Shown: piece by piece, positions 1 through 5,883 of the stretch
Numbering within the stretch: position 1 is the first letter of the stretch
Layout: each line of letters starts with the position of its first letter
Assembly (NCBI GenBank): GCA_002306975.1
Contig: DBTI01000135.1
Span: 1 to 7,572, forward strand
Origin: Ruminococcaceae bacterium UBA1320
Lineage (GTDB): Bacteria > Bacillota > Clostridia > Oscillospirales > Ethanoligenentaceae
DNA length: 7,572 nucleotides
Reading direction: 5' to 3'
Notes under the pieces: model-generated
What the model was told of the DNA's origin: nothing
Database searches by the model: none
Seen by the model: only the letters and a program-made list of their open reading frames with translations
Position numbers and translations under genes: made by a program

Positions 1-28
1 TTCTTAAAATACGACTTCTAATAGGCAC

Positions 29-81
29 TATTTCACTGAAAAAAGCCTTAAAAACGGCATTATTTTAAAAAAAGTGAAATA
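29..81. repeat. Inverted repeat, 9-bp arms, in AT-rich leader
   Basis: TATTTCACT at 29-37 is the exact reverse complement of AGTGAAATA at 73-81, around an A-rich 35-nt centre. No coding sequence covers it. It could be a weak hairpin, a recombinase or regulator binding dyad, or the tail of a gene to the left of the window. Function is not determinable from sequence alone. Confidence 0.4.
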
Positions 82-116
82 TGACAAAATTCAATAAACG
101 AATTCAAACAGGCGAG

Positions 117-136
117 GTTTGTTTTAAAAAACAAAC
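117..136. repeat. 20-bp perfect palindrome
   Basis: GTTTGTTTT (117-125) and AAAACAAAC (128-136) are exact reverse complements separated by AA. ACAAAC recurs at 140-145 just downstream. A symmetric site this close to the start of a small ORF and recombinase suits an operator for a dimeric repressor or an element-encoded DNA-binding protein. That role is inference; the symmetry is directly seen. Confidence 0.5.
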
Positions 137-152
137 TGTACAAACAAAAATT

Positions 153-179
153 ACGTCACAACAGCGATTTATGTGACGT
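153..179. promoter_or_regulatory. ACGTCACA/TGTGACGT inverted repeat at the 5' end of the small ORF
   Basis: ACGTCACA (153-160) and TGTGACGT (172-179) are perfect reverse complements with an 11-nt spacer. The right arm ends 4 nt before the AGGAGG ribosome binding site (183-188) of the 56-residue ORF. The site may be an operator or an mRNA hairpin affecting translation initiation. Sequence alone does not separate the two. Confidence 0.5.
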
Positions 180-194
180 GGAAGGAGGTAATGT

Positions 195-365
195 ATGGAG
201 CCTGTTCATAAATCTGAATACTCGAAGGTGATTGAGCGTGATGTCGTAATAAATAAGATGAACGTTCATATCAGAAGCATATTTAGCGAGAAGACTAGTT
301 TGGACAGTGCCATGTGGAACATTGTCGCAAAAAAATTTCAATCGCAAACCAAAAAAACTAAATAA
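195..365 (+). CDS. Small protein preceding the serine recombinase, unknown function
   Basis: This is a 56-residue ORF starting at ATG 195, placed 6 nt after an excellent AGGAGG (183-188). A competing ATG at 191 is too close to that site and stops after six codons. The product is charged. It has a likely beta segment around residues 17-30 (ending VHIRSIF), a predicted helix (SLDSAMWNIVAKKF, 35-48) and a Lys-rich tail, with no signal peptide or membrane segment. It lies about 100 nt upstream of the recombinase in the same direction, where TndX/TnpX-type elements often carry a short accessory ORF of the TnpW kind. I cannot establish homology. A directionality or accessory factor for excision is only a hypothesis. 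The ribosome binding site supports it being translated. Confidence 0.6.
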   Translation: MEPVHKSEYSKVIERDVVINKMNVHIRSIFSEKTSLDSAMWNIVAKKFQSQTKKTK

Positions 366-391
366 AAAAGCACCGAGCCGTACTTGCGAAA

Positions 392-419
392 TACCGATGT
401 TAAGGGTAAAATATTGGTA
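392..419 (+). promoter_or_regulatory. Possible RNA hairpin between small ORF and recombinase
   Basis: TACCGATGTT (392-401) can pair with AATATTGGTA (410-419) as RNA, giving ten pairs including two G-U pairs around the 8-nt loop AAGGGTAA. No T-tract follows, so it is not a typical terminator. It lies about 30 nt before the recombinase ribosome binding site (AAGGAGG, 451-457) and might modulate its expression. The evidence is the pairing alone. Confidence 0.25.
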
Positions 420-462
420 ATCACGCAGGAAGCGGCTTGTTGTTTCATTAAAGGAGGTAAGT

Positions 463-2064
463 ATGAAGGAACACAAGCAATACAGCGTAGGAATTTATTG
501 CAGACTGTCAAAAGATGATATAGGCAACGGAGACAGTTCCAGTATTCTATCTCAAAAAGCCATGCTTGAAAAGTATGTGCACGACAACGAATGGACGATA
601 TTCGATTACTACGTGGACGATGGCTATTCCGGCACTAACTTCAACAGACCAGATTTTCAGAGGATGATTGACGATATTGAGGCAGACAAAATCAATATGG
701 TAATTGTCAAGGATTTGTCGAGGCTCGGCAGAAACTACATACTGGCAGGCCAGTACACGGAAATTTACTTTCCAGACCGCGGAGTTTGATTTGCTGCACT
801 CAATGACGGCATAGATTCTATTAATTCAGACAATGATATCGCGCCATTTAAAAACATTCTCAACGCAATGTACTCTAAGGACATTTCAAAAAAGGTGCGT
901 TCAGCAGTGCAGATTAAAAAGCAGCGGGGCGAATATCTTAGCAATTACGCGCCCTATGGTTACATGAAGGACCCGACGAATAAGAACAAGCTTGTAATTG
1001 AAGAAAGCGGCGCTGAAATCGTCCGAAGAATGTTTGAAATGGGTAAGGCAGGTATGGGCAGCAGAAAAATAGCAAGTACTCTTACCAGTGAGGGAGTTTT
1101 AAGCCCAAGCAACCACCGTGCAACACTTTGTAATGCCGCTATTAGGCAAGAGCAAAACCGCTGGAATACCGAAACCGTCAACAGTATTCTAAAAAGCAGA
1201 ATCTATCTGGGAGATATGGTACAAGGCGTTTATGATTGCTCTCGCTTTAAGAGAGTTCCAAGCAAGAGGAAAGATCCCGAAGAATGGTACATAACGCCAA
1301 ACACGCATGAGCCGATTGTAGATTTGGAAACGTGGCAGCATGTACAGACCTGCATTGCGTCAAGAAAACGTGTTACAAAGAGCAATGAGATTCAGCTTTT
1401 TGCTGGATTTGTTAAGTGCGAAGATTGCGGGCATGCACTAGCGTATGCTTTTTGCCAAGGCATACCGCAATATACATGCGGTCAGTATAGGCGATATGGG
1501 CGGGAGGCGTGTTCATGCCATTATATTCGAAAGGATACGCTTGAACAGGTCGTGCTTGATGATATCCGCATGTATGCAAAGCTAGCACAAGAGGATGAAG
1601 AAAGCTTTGCGGAACAAATAAACGCTCTTAACGGAAATCAAGCAGCAAAGAAGGTACAAGCTCTAAATATGGAGCTAAAAAACAATCAGGCCAGATGTGC
1701 AGAACTTGACCGCATAATGAAACGTCTGTACGAGGATTCCGTTGCAGAAAGAATTACAGACAGCCGTTTTCAAAAGCTGTACGCCGAATATGAAACGGAG
1801 CAGGCCGAACTTGAAAAGAATATTGAAAGCGGAAAAGCTGAACTTGAAGCTTTCAGACAAACGAAACAGGATTCCACCGCTTGGTTAAATGTTATAAAAA
1901 GCTATGCGGACATTCAAGAACTGGATAGGATTGTGCTGAGCGAATTGATTGATAAAATTACGGTTAGCGAATCCAAAATTGTAGACGGTGAAAAGCACGT
2001 TGACGTGACGATTTATTACCGCTTTGTCGGCGCAATTCATCAAAATAAAATTGAAAATTCATAA
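463..2064 (+). pseudogene. Large serine recombinase (TndX/TnpX type) interrupted by one in-frame TGA
   Basis: This gene would excise and integrate the element through serine-mediated strand exchange. The full frame is 533 residues, normal for the family, with ATG 463 placed 5 nt after AAGGAGG. The catalytic domain (about 7-150) shows the YCRLS motif with presumed nucleophile Ser16 and KDLSRLGRN at 83-91. A recombinase domain follows (about 155-300; YAPYGY, GSRKIA). Next are a zinc ribbon (Cys319, Cys322, Cys339, Cys350), a charged coiled coil (about 385-465) and a DUF4368-like C-terminus. The frame is open throughout except TGA at 787-789 (codon 109). It sits between FPDRGV and FAALNDGIDS, where relatives usually have Arg, so a CGA-to-TGA transition explains it. 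The in-frame ATG at 868 has no ribosome binding site and would lack the catalytic Ser. Other genes here use TGA as stop and TGG for Trp, which argues against recoding. Confidence 0.9.
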
Positions 2065-2082
2065 GAGCAGAATCCACTGCTC
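2062..2082. other. Putative element/RHS junction (att site half)
   Basis: The recombinase stop codon (TAA, 2062-2064) is followed with no gap by sequence coding in frame for an RHS core (EQNPLLNLRYSGEYYD). The host gene therefore resumes at or just before 2065. A small dyad, GAGCAG (2065-2070) and CTGCTC (2077-2082), straddles AATCCA here. TnpX-type recombinases are known to cross over at a GA dinucleotide, and GA occurs at 2065-2066. The exact crossover base is inferred, because the partner end lies outside the window. Confidence 0.5.
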
Positions 2083-2862
2083 AATTTAAGATATTCCGGG
2101 GAATACTATGACTTAGAGACGAATACCTACTATTTGCGGGCAAGAAACTATGATCCAACAACAGGTCGCTTCCTGAGTGAGGATTCGTATCTAGGCAAGG
2201 CCACAGACACACTGAGCTTGAATTTGTATACGTACTGCGAAAACGACCCCGTTATGTATATTGACCCAAGTGGACATAAACCAGAAAAGCTAAAAGATAT
2301 GGTAACCGCAAGCGGAGGGGCTGTTACATGGAATAATGATACAAAAACAGCTACGGTAAACATCCAAGGAACAGAAAAAATATATACTGTGGGTAAAGAT
2401 GGAGCCTATATTGAAAATGGTAGGTTATATATTCCTGGGGAAAAATTAGCTGCAGACTATAATGGCACATATTCGGAAATGTCTGGGTCTGGTGTGTCAG
2501 GCTATTCTTTGTCAATAAATAATCCAGGGTACTATTCGAAAATTAACAGTATTACATTTGATACAACGGCTGCTGGCGAAAGAGCCGCAGGGGAATTTAA
2601 TTTAATTTTGGCAGGTGGGGCTAGCAGAGTTGAAGGTTATCTTACCCTATTAATTACAGCCGTTACGTATGGTATCGGAGGTGAAGTAATTAAAGGATTA
2701 TCAGTGACAGCGAATATAAAAACAATATTTGGTCTCGACTTTATAAAAGCACATAAAGTGTATGGGGGTTATACTTATGTCTCACAATATGAAGCGTTTT
2801 ATACAAGCTCGGGTGGTTGTGGGGGATCAGAATGCTTGATTATCCCTCCAGATAATCAATGA
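2065..2862 (+). pseudogene. RHS-repeat protein, 5'-truncated, with variable C-terminal tip
   Basis: The 265 open codons lack any start: the frame runs back to the recombinase stop. Residues 9-70 are the RHS-associated core, with RYSGEYYDLETNTYYLRARN, YDPTTGRFLSED, NLYTYCENDP and DPSG (67-70), which closes the core before the tip. In the family this core follows hundreds of residues of YD repeats forming a shell around a toxic C-terminus; that 5' part is missing. About 81-128 resembles a copper-amine-oxidase-N-like beta domain (TWNNDTKTATVNI). The remaining tip has a Gly-rich hydrophobic stretch (about 190-213) and ends in a Cys/Gly-rich segment (SSGGCGGSECLIIPP). I do not recognise the tip as a known toxin. 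Internal TTG 2134 or ATG 2254 might allow a short product, but neither has a clear ribosome binding site, so it is probably a silent remnant. Confidence 0.85.
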
Positions 2863-2883
2863 ATAATGATAGGAGGCACCTAA

Positions 2884-3123
2884 TTGTCAATCTTTTTAAT
2901 AGCTATATTAGATGTAATGTTCATTGTGTTAGTGGCATTAATAAAGAATAAATATTTGAGTGAAAGATGGTCAAAACGAATAATATATATTGCTTTTCTA
3001 TTAATATTTGTTTTTATCTCTATTCCCATCGAGGTTGCAACTTCTCGTTTGATATTAGGTGCTCTTTATGGAGTCGTTTTTGTGATGGTTGTGCCAACTG
3101 ACAAAATTAATTTCTTAAAATAA
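2884..3123 (+). CDS. Small three-helix membrane protein, candidate RHS immunity protein
   Basis: This 79-residue protein starts at TTG 2884, 7 nt after a perfect AGGAGG (2871-2876). It begins only 21 nt beyond the RHS stop in the same direction. Three hydrophobic segments are evident: about 2-20 (IFLIAILDVMFIVLVALI), 33-48 (IIYIAFLLIFVFISIP) and 55-70 (LILGALYGVVFVMVV). Basic residues lie between the first two. There is no enzymatic motif. RHS toxins are usually followed at once by a cognate immunity gene, and a membrane-embedded immunity protein would suit a membrane-acting tip. That assignment rests on position only; an unrelated small membrane protein is possible. The strong ribosome binding site suggests it can still be translated although its partner is truncated. 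Confidence 0.6.
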   Translation: MSIFLIAILDVMFIVLVALIKNKYLSERWSKRIIYIAFLLIFVFISIPIEVATSRLILGALYGVVFVMVVPTDKINFLK

Positions 3124-3144
3124 AATAAAAATATTTAGTAGTAG

Positions 3145-3163
3145 GCACGGGGACTGTTCGAAA
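3145..3163. repeat. 19-bp motif, copy 1 (left of transposase fragment)
   Basis: The motif starts GCACGGGGACTG and ends TTCGAAA. It matches 16 of 19 bases of the motif at 3558-3576 in the same orientation. It lies just past the transposase stop (18 nt away), where the IS end should be, so it may include the right terminal repeat of the insertion sequence. Similar GGGGACNGTTC sequences recur at IS ends in Clostridia (recollection, not checked). Confidence 0.4.
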
Positions 3164-3180
3164 CCACTGAAAAATCAGGA

Positions 3181-3561
3181 TTATACAGCGGTGGAAATAA
3201 GAGCTTTTCTGTAAGCCCAAAATATACCACGAAAACAGAGCAAAGTGGCAATAGTCGTCTCGGAATCGGGCTTATCTGCTCCGATTATTGCAGCTATTCT
3301 CTTCAAATTCACCACTAACGCCGTGAGCTTCGCCTGTGTCGACACTGACTTTAACCCGTACCCTTTGGCACGAGCTAAACCATGAAACCGCTTTTGCTCT
3401 CCGTTCTTCCATTCGTGAGCCGCGCGCTTTTTGTACTTTTCCAAAAACTCCGATGATTTCTGCCTCTGACTTATCTCATAAAACTCCCCGGAATTAAGCG
3501 ATACATGCAGCTTTCGCGCTTTGCCATTGCAGCTCTCACTTGTAATTTCCAAATGAAGCAC
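3181..3561 (-). pseudogene. IS1182-family-like transposase, C-terminal fragment
   Basis: About 126 residues remain of a DDE transposase usually around 450-500 long. The frame stays open to 3609 but contains no convincing start; the GTG at 3561 is just the first possible one. The recognisable part is residues 11-92: CNGKARKLH, EFYEISQRQKSSEFLEKY, then RAAHEWKNGEQKRFHGLARA with the probable catalytic Glu50. After it come GYGLKSVSTQAKLTALVVNLKRI. This is the typical end of IS1182-type enzymes and close relatives (DDE_Tnp_1_6-like). The N-terminal half and the first two catalytic Asp residues are absent and not found to the right, so it cannot be an active transposase. The break coincides with the second copy of a 19-bp motif at 3558. 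Confidence 0.75.
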
Positions 3562-3576
3562 GAGGACGGTTAGAAA
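3558..3576. repeat. 19-bp motif, copy 2 (right of transposase fragment)
   Basis: The sequence GCACGAGGACGG followed by TTAGAAA differs at three positions from the copy at 3145-3163 and has the same orientation. Terminal repeats of a single intact IS would be inverted. This copy therefore marks either a second IS end or the site of a deletion that removed the 5' half of the transposase. Confidence 0.35.
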
Positions 3577-3591
3577 TAACGGATACTGATG

Positions 3592-3630
3592 ATCCGACCA
3601 ACATGTGAATTACATGCTGGTCGGATATTT
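3592..3630 (+). terminator. Long hairpin followed by T-rich tail
   Basis: ATCCGACCA (3592-3600) pairs perfectly with TGGTCGGAT (3618-3626). After one mismatch the pairing continues with CATGT (3602-3606) and ACATG (3612-3616) around a GAATT loop. ATTTTATT follows. The shape fits a Rho-independent terminator on the plus strand, which would shield the mobilization genes from upstream transcription. A structural repeat left by an insertion sequence is the alternative. Confidence 0.5.
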
Positions 3631-3789
3631 TATTAAGAAACGATTAGTCAGAATAAAAGCATCAGCGAAAATTAATACGGGAGACAAAACTAATTGTAGG
3701 ACGGTATAGGAAGTCACAAACAAGTTTCGTCTGAAGCAATGAACAAGAATAGTGCGCGAGTGCCACAGCAAGGGAATAATTTAAGGCTG
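3631..3789. other. Intergenic stretch without recognisable gene
   Basis: I find no open frame with a ribosome binding site and no recognisable protein fragment on either strand between the hairpin and the region upstream of the AbrB-like gene. Minus-strand frames across it have no start support and run into the AbrB-like gene. It is probably the non-coding flank of the mobilization module and may hold its promoter or an element boundary. Confidence 0.4.
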
Positions 3790-3822
3790 TTGTACTCAGA
3801 TTAGACTGTTTTATGTTATAAA
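3790..3822 (+). promoter_or_regulatory. Weak candidate promoter for the AbrB-relaxase operon
   Basis: TTGTAC (3790-3795) and TATGTT (3812-3817) are 16 bp apart in an AT-rich stretch just before the ribosome binding site at 3831-3837. TATAAA at 3817-3822 is a better -10 match but has no good -35 at the right distance. A promoter is expected here because the upstream hairpin looks like a terminator, but the match is poor. Confidence 0.3.
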
Positions 3823-3844
3823 TAATTTTAAAGGAGGACGCAGC

Positions 3845-4225
3845 GTGATACGTACGATTGACAAATTTGGAAGAATTGCAATTTCTATGAGATGGTTCAA
3901 ACAATTGTCAGGCACTACAGTTATAGTAGCTGTAGAGAAAGGAAAAATTGTCATACAACCGTATGACCCAAGTAAGCATGATCTGAACATCCTGCTCAAC
4001 AGGAGGGTAGACGAAAATGCGAGACTAAAAATATCTCCGGATATAATAAGAGCTGCCGGACTCTCAACGAAAGGGCCATTTAATCTTTTTGTTTTCCCAG
4101 ATAATACAGCATGGCTACGAAAGGCTGGTAATTATTGCGATGCTTGCGGCAAGGAAGCAAGTACGCTTGTATACAAGCGCAGAAACCTATGCAAGGAGTG
4201 CTTTGAGAAAATGAAGGGAAATTAG
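3845..4225 (+). CDS. Tandem AbrB/SpoVT-like DNA-binding protein with C-terminal zinc ribbon
   Basis: The 126-residue protein starts at GTG 3845, 7 nt after AAAGGAGG. Residues 1-40 (IRTIDKFGRIAISM, then VEKGKIVIQP) form an AbrB/SpoVT-type swapped-hairpin domain. Residues 52-94 (RRVDENARLKISPDIIRAAGL) repeat the pattern in more divergent form. The C-terminus carries a zinc ribbon with Cys98-x2-Cys101 and Cys116-x2-Cys119. AbrB-family proteins are dimeric or tetrameric transition-state regulators or antitoxins. This one ends 4 nt before the relaxase start and is probably co-transcribed with it. It may repress the transfer operon or help assemble the relaxosome at oriT; both roles are inference. 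The two-domain fold and cysteine spacing are visible directly. No toxin partner lies beside it, which argues against an antitoxin. Confidence 0.8.
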   Translation: MIRTIDKFGRIAISMRWFKQLSGTTVIVAVEKGKIVIQPYDPSKHDLNILLNRRVDENARLKISPDIIRAAGLSTKGPFNLFVFPDNTAWLRKAGNYCDACGKEASTLVYKRRNLCKECFEKMKGN

Positions 4226-4229
4226 ATCA

Positions 4230-5750
4230 ATGGCAAACGGTGTCGTTTTCAAACAGTGGTACAAGTCCATGAACCTAAGTAATACGCCGATGCTTAATGG
4301 AAAACATCTCATTTATATCGCGACAAGGCCGGGCGCGATCCGAAACAAGGACTGCGGTTTTGGCTTGTTCGGACGGCTTCCGTTCATGGGGGATGCTGAA
4401 GACATAAACAATATCAAAAAGGCTCATACTATGATAACCTCGGTTTCCCGACGCCGGACTATTTATCGCGCGATTTTATCTGTAGACGATGAAACCGGGA
4501 AAAACAAGGGCCTGTATGACCGGGATAACTGGCAGGAGCTTGTCAACAGGAAAATAGACGTTATTGCAAATGAAATGAACATTGACCGAAAAGACTTTTG
4601 CTGGGTCGCATCAATGCACTATGAAAAGGGTCATCCTCATGTTCATGTCATGTATTGGGATAATGGGAGTAAGGTTCGAAATGAGTTTGTCCCAAAAGAC
4701 TGGTTTGAAGAAAAAGCTGAGCGTATCAGGGGCGAATTCGGACGAGAGATTTATAAAGAAGAAATATACGAACGAGGAAATATCAAGAGAAATATTGAAC
4801 ATGAGGCCAGGCTCGAACTGCAAAGCCTATGCAAAGAGCAAAACCTCATGGAAGTGCTTAGTGTTAAAAAAATCTCTCAAGCGAAACTCAGCGAAATTGG
4901 CCAGAAATTATATGATTTATGTTTATCCTGTCCGGGGCAAGGAAGCATGAAATACAAGTATATGCCGGAAGCGTTCAAAGTGCAGCTTAACAGTATTATC
5001 GCAGAAATAATGAAAATCTCCGATTTTCACAAGCTTGAGGAAAGCTATTTAAAGCTCACTGATGAGATAAGCGAATACTATGGCAATGGCGAGGAAGAAG
5101 CAGAGACCTACCGGAATAAGGAAATGGAAAAGCTGTACACCGGCCTGGGAAACGAAATACTACAGTATATAAAATCTAATCAATTGCAGTCATCACCAAC
5201 CGAGATTGATGATCTTAAACTCCTGATACATGATGATATAAAGGGACTGATGGAGAACAGCAAGTCATTTGTAGAGCTTTCAAGAATGTACCCGAAGTAC
5301 CGAACGCCACCGCGCGAGATATTAACGAACGACTTCAAACAGAAAAAGGACGAGGTGGTAAATGAGATACTATCGGATATTCGTGTAAAAACGAAGATAC
5401 AGGCGTACATAAAGAATATTAAATATGTTCAGGAGGTGAAGGTTTCTCCTGAGGCCAAGCTTGCGGAGAACAAGGTTTTATCGAGAGAAACCTATGCTCC
5501 GCTTTTTCGCGCGGTTGATGATGAAATAATGGATGCACTCTATGAGAAAGCCGGATACGATCAGCAAATGAAAACGGACATGGCAGTGAATATGCTGATA
5601 CAGATTTTCGGCAGTTCCAGCCAGGGACTTAACCAGCTTCGTAGCCAACACCAACTCAATAAATCTAGGTCAAAAGATATTTCCAAGACAGCCCTGGGAG
5701 ATTTGCGAAAGCGAATGGAGCAACAGGGAAGCTGGGAGCCGGAACTATAA
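4230..5750 (+). CDS. MobP3-like relaxase
   Basis: Relaxases nick one strand at oriT, stay bound to the 5' end through a tyrosine and lead that strand into the recipient. This 506-residue protein starts at ATG 4230. The ribosome binding site is modest (AAGGGAA inside the previous gene), which suggests translational coupling. The N-terminal domain (about 25-150) contains the metal-binding motif, His135-Pro-His137-Val-His139, within HYEKGHPHVHVMYW (130-143). His130 lies just before it. Tyr11, Tyr29 and Tyr79 are candidate nucleophiles; I cannot choose among them. YRAILSVDDE (79-88) and a GSMKYKYMP block (238-246) fit the MobP3 branch of the MOBP class. The rest is long, charged and mostly helical, as expected for an accessory or oriT-binding region. 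The frame is intact and the length normal. oriT itself is probably nearby, but I could not identify it with confidence. Confidence 0.88.
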   Translation: MANGVVFKQWYKSMNLSNTPMLNGKHLIYIATRPGAIRNKDCGFGLFGRLPFMGDAEDINNIKKAHTMITSVSRRRTIYRAILSVDDETGKNKGLYDRDNWQELVNRKIDVIANEMNIDRKDFCWVASMHYEKGHPHVHVMYWDNGSKVRNEFVPKDWFEEKAERIRGEFGREIYKEEIYERGNIKRNIEHEARLELQSLCKEQNLMEVLSVKKISQAKLSEIGQKLYDLCLSCPGQGSMKYKYMPEAFKVQLNSIIAEIMKISDFHKLEESYLKLTDEISEYYGNGEEEAETYRNKEMEKLYTGLGNEILQYIKSNQLQSSPTEIDDLKLLIHDDIKGLMENSKSFVELSRMYPKYRTPPREILTNDFKQKKDEVVNEILSDIRVKTKIQAYIKNIKYVQEVKVSPEAKLAENKVLSRETYAPLFRAVDDEIMDALYEKAGYDQQMKTDMAVNMLIQIFGSSSQGLNQLRSQHQLNKSRSKDISKTALGDLRKRMEQQGSWEPEL

Positions 5751-5781
5751 TTTAACTGTTATTGAAGAAAGGACTGAAATA

Positions 5782-5883
5782 ATGTTCAACAAAGTAATTC
5801 AGATCGTTAGACTCACAAGGTACCCCGAAGCCAGAAACACAGAAAACGCGTTTTTTATCCGCATTTATGACACTATGTTATGA
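5782..5883 (+). pseudogene. Truncated ssb-like ORF (33 residues)
   Basis: ATG 5782 stands 8 nt after AAAGGA (5768-5773). The predicted peptide begins MFNKVIQIVRLTRYPEARNT. That closely resembles the first strand of bacterial single-stranded DNA-binding protein, whose usual start reads like FNKVILIGRLTRDPELR. The similarity fades after about residue 20 and the frame stops at TGA 5881-5883, so the OB fold cannot form. I see no continuation of the ssb frame downstream. Ssb genes are common next to relaxase genes in conjugative elements, where they protect transferred single strands, so this is likely a decayed copy. Alternatively the short ORF acts as a leader peptide: its stop codon falls inside one arm of the inverted repeat at 5877-5932. 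Confidence 0.6.

Noticed and set aside
1..43. Colinear short matches between the window start and 3112-3174 (TTCTTAAAATA, TARTAGGCAC, CACTGAAAAA)
   Set aside because: The blocks are short and AT-rich and their spacing differs, so chance is likely. An alignment with statistics would be needed to claim a shared IS end.
787..789. TGA in the recombinase as a recoded Trp codon or programmed read-through
   Set aside because: TGA ends several other genes here (2860, 6460, 7045), Trp is encoded by TGG, and the family has Arg rather than Trp at this position. A point mutation is simpler.
3662..3999. Minus-strand frames across the region upstream of and into the AbrB-like gene
   Set aside because: They lack ribosome binding sites and family features, and they run antisense into a well-supported gene.
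4582..4950. 122-codon plus-strand frame inside the relaxase
   Set aside because: It overlaps the relaxase in another frame, has no ribosome binding site and shows no recognisable domain.
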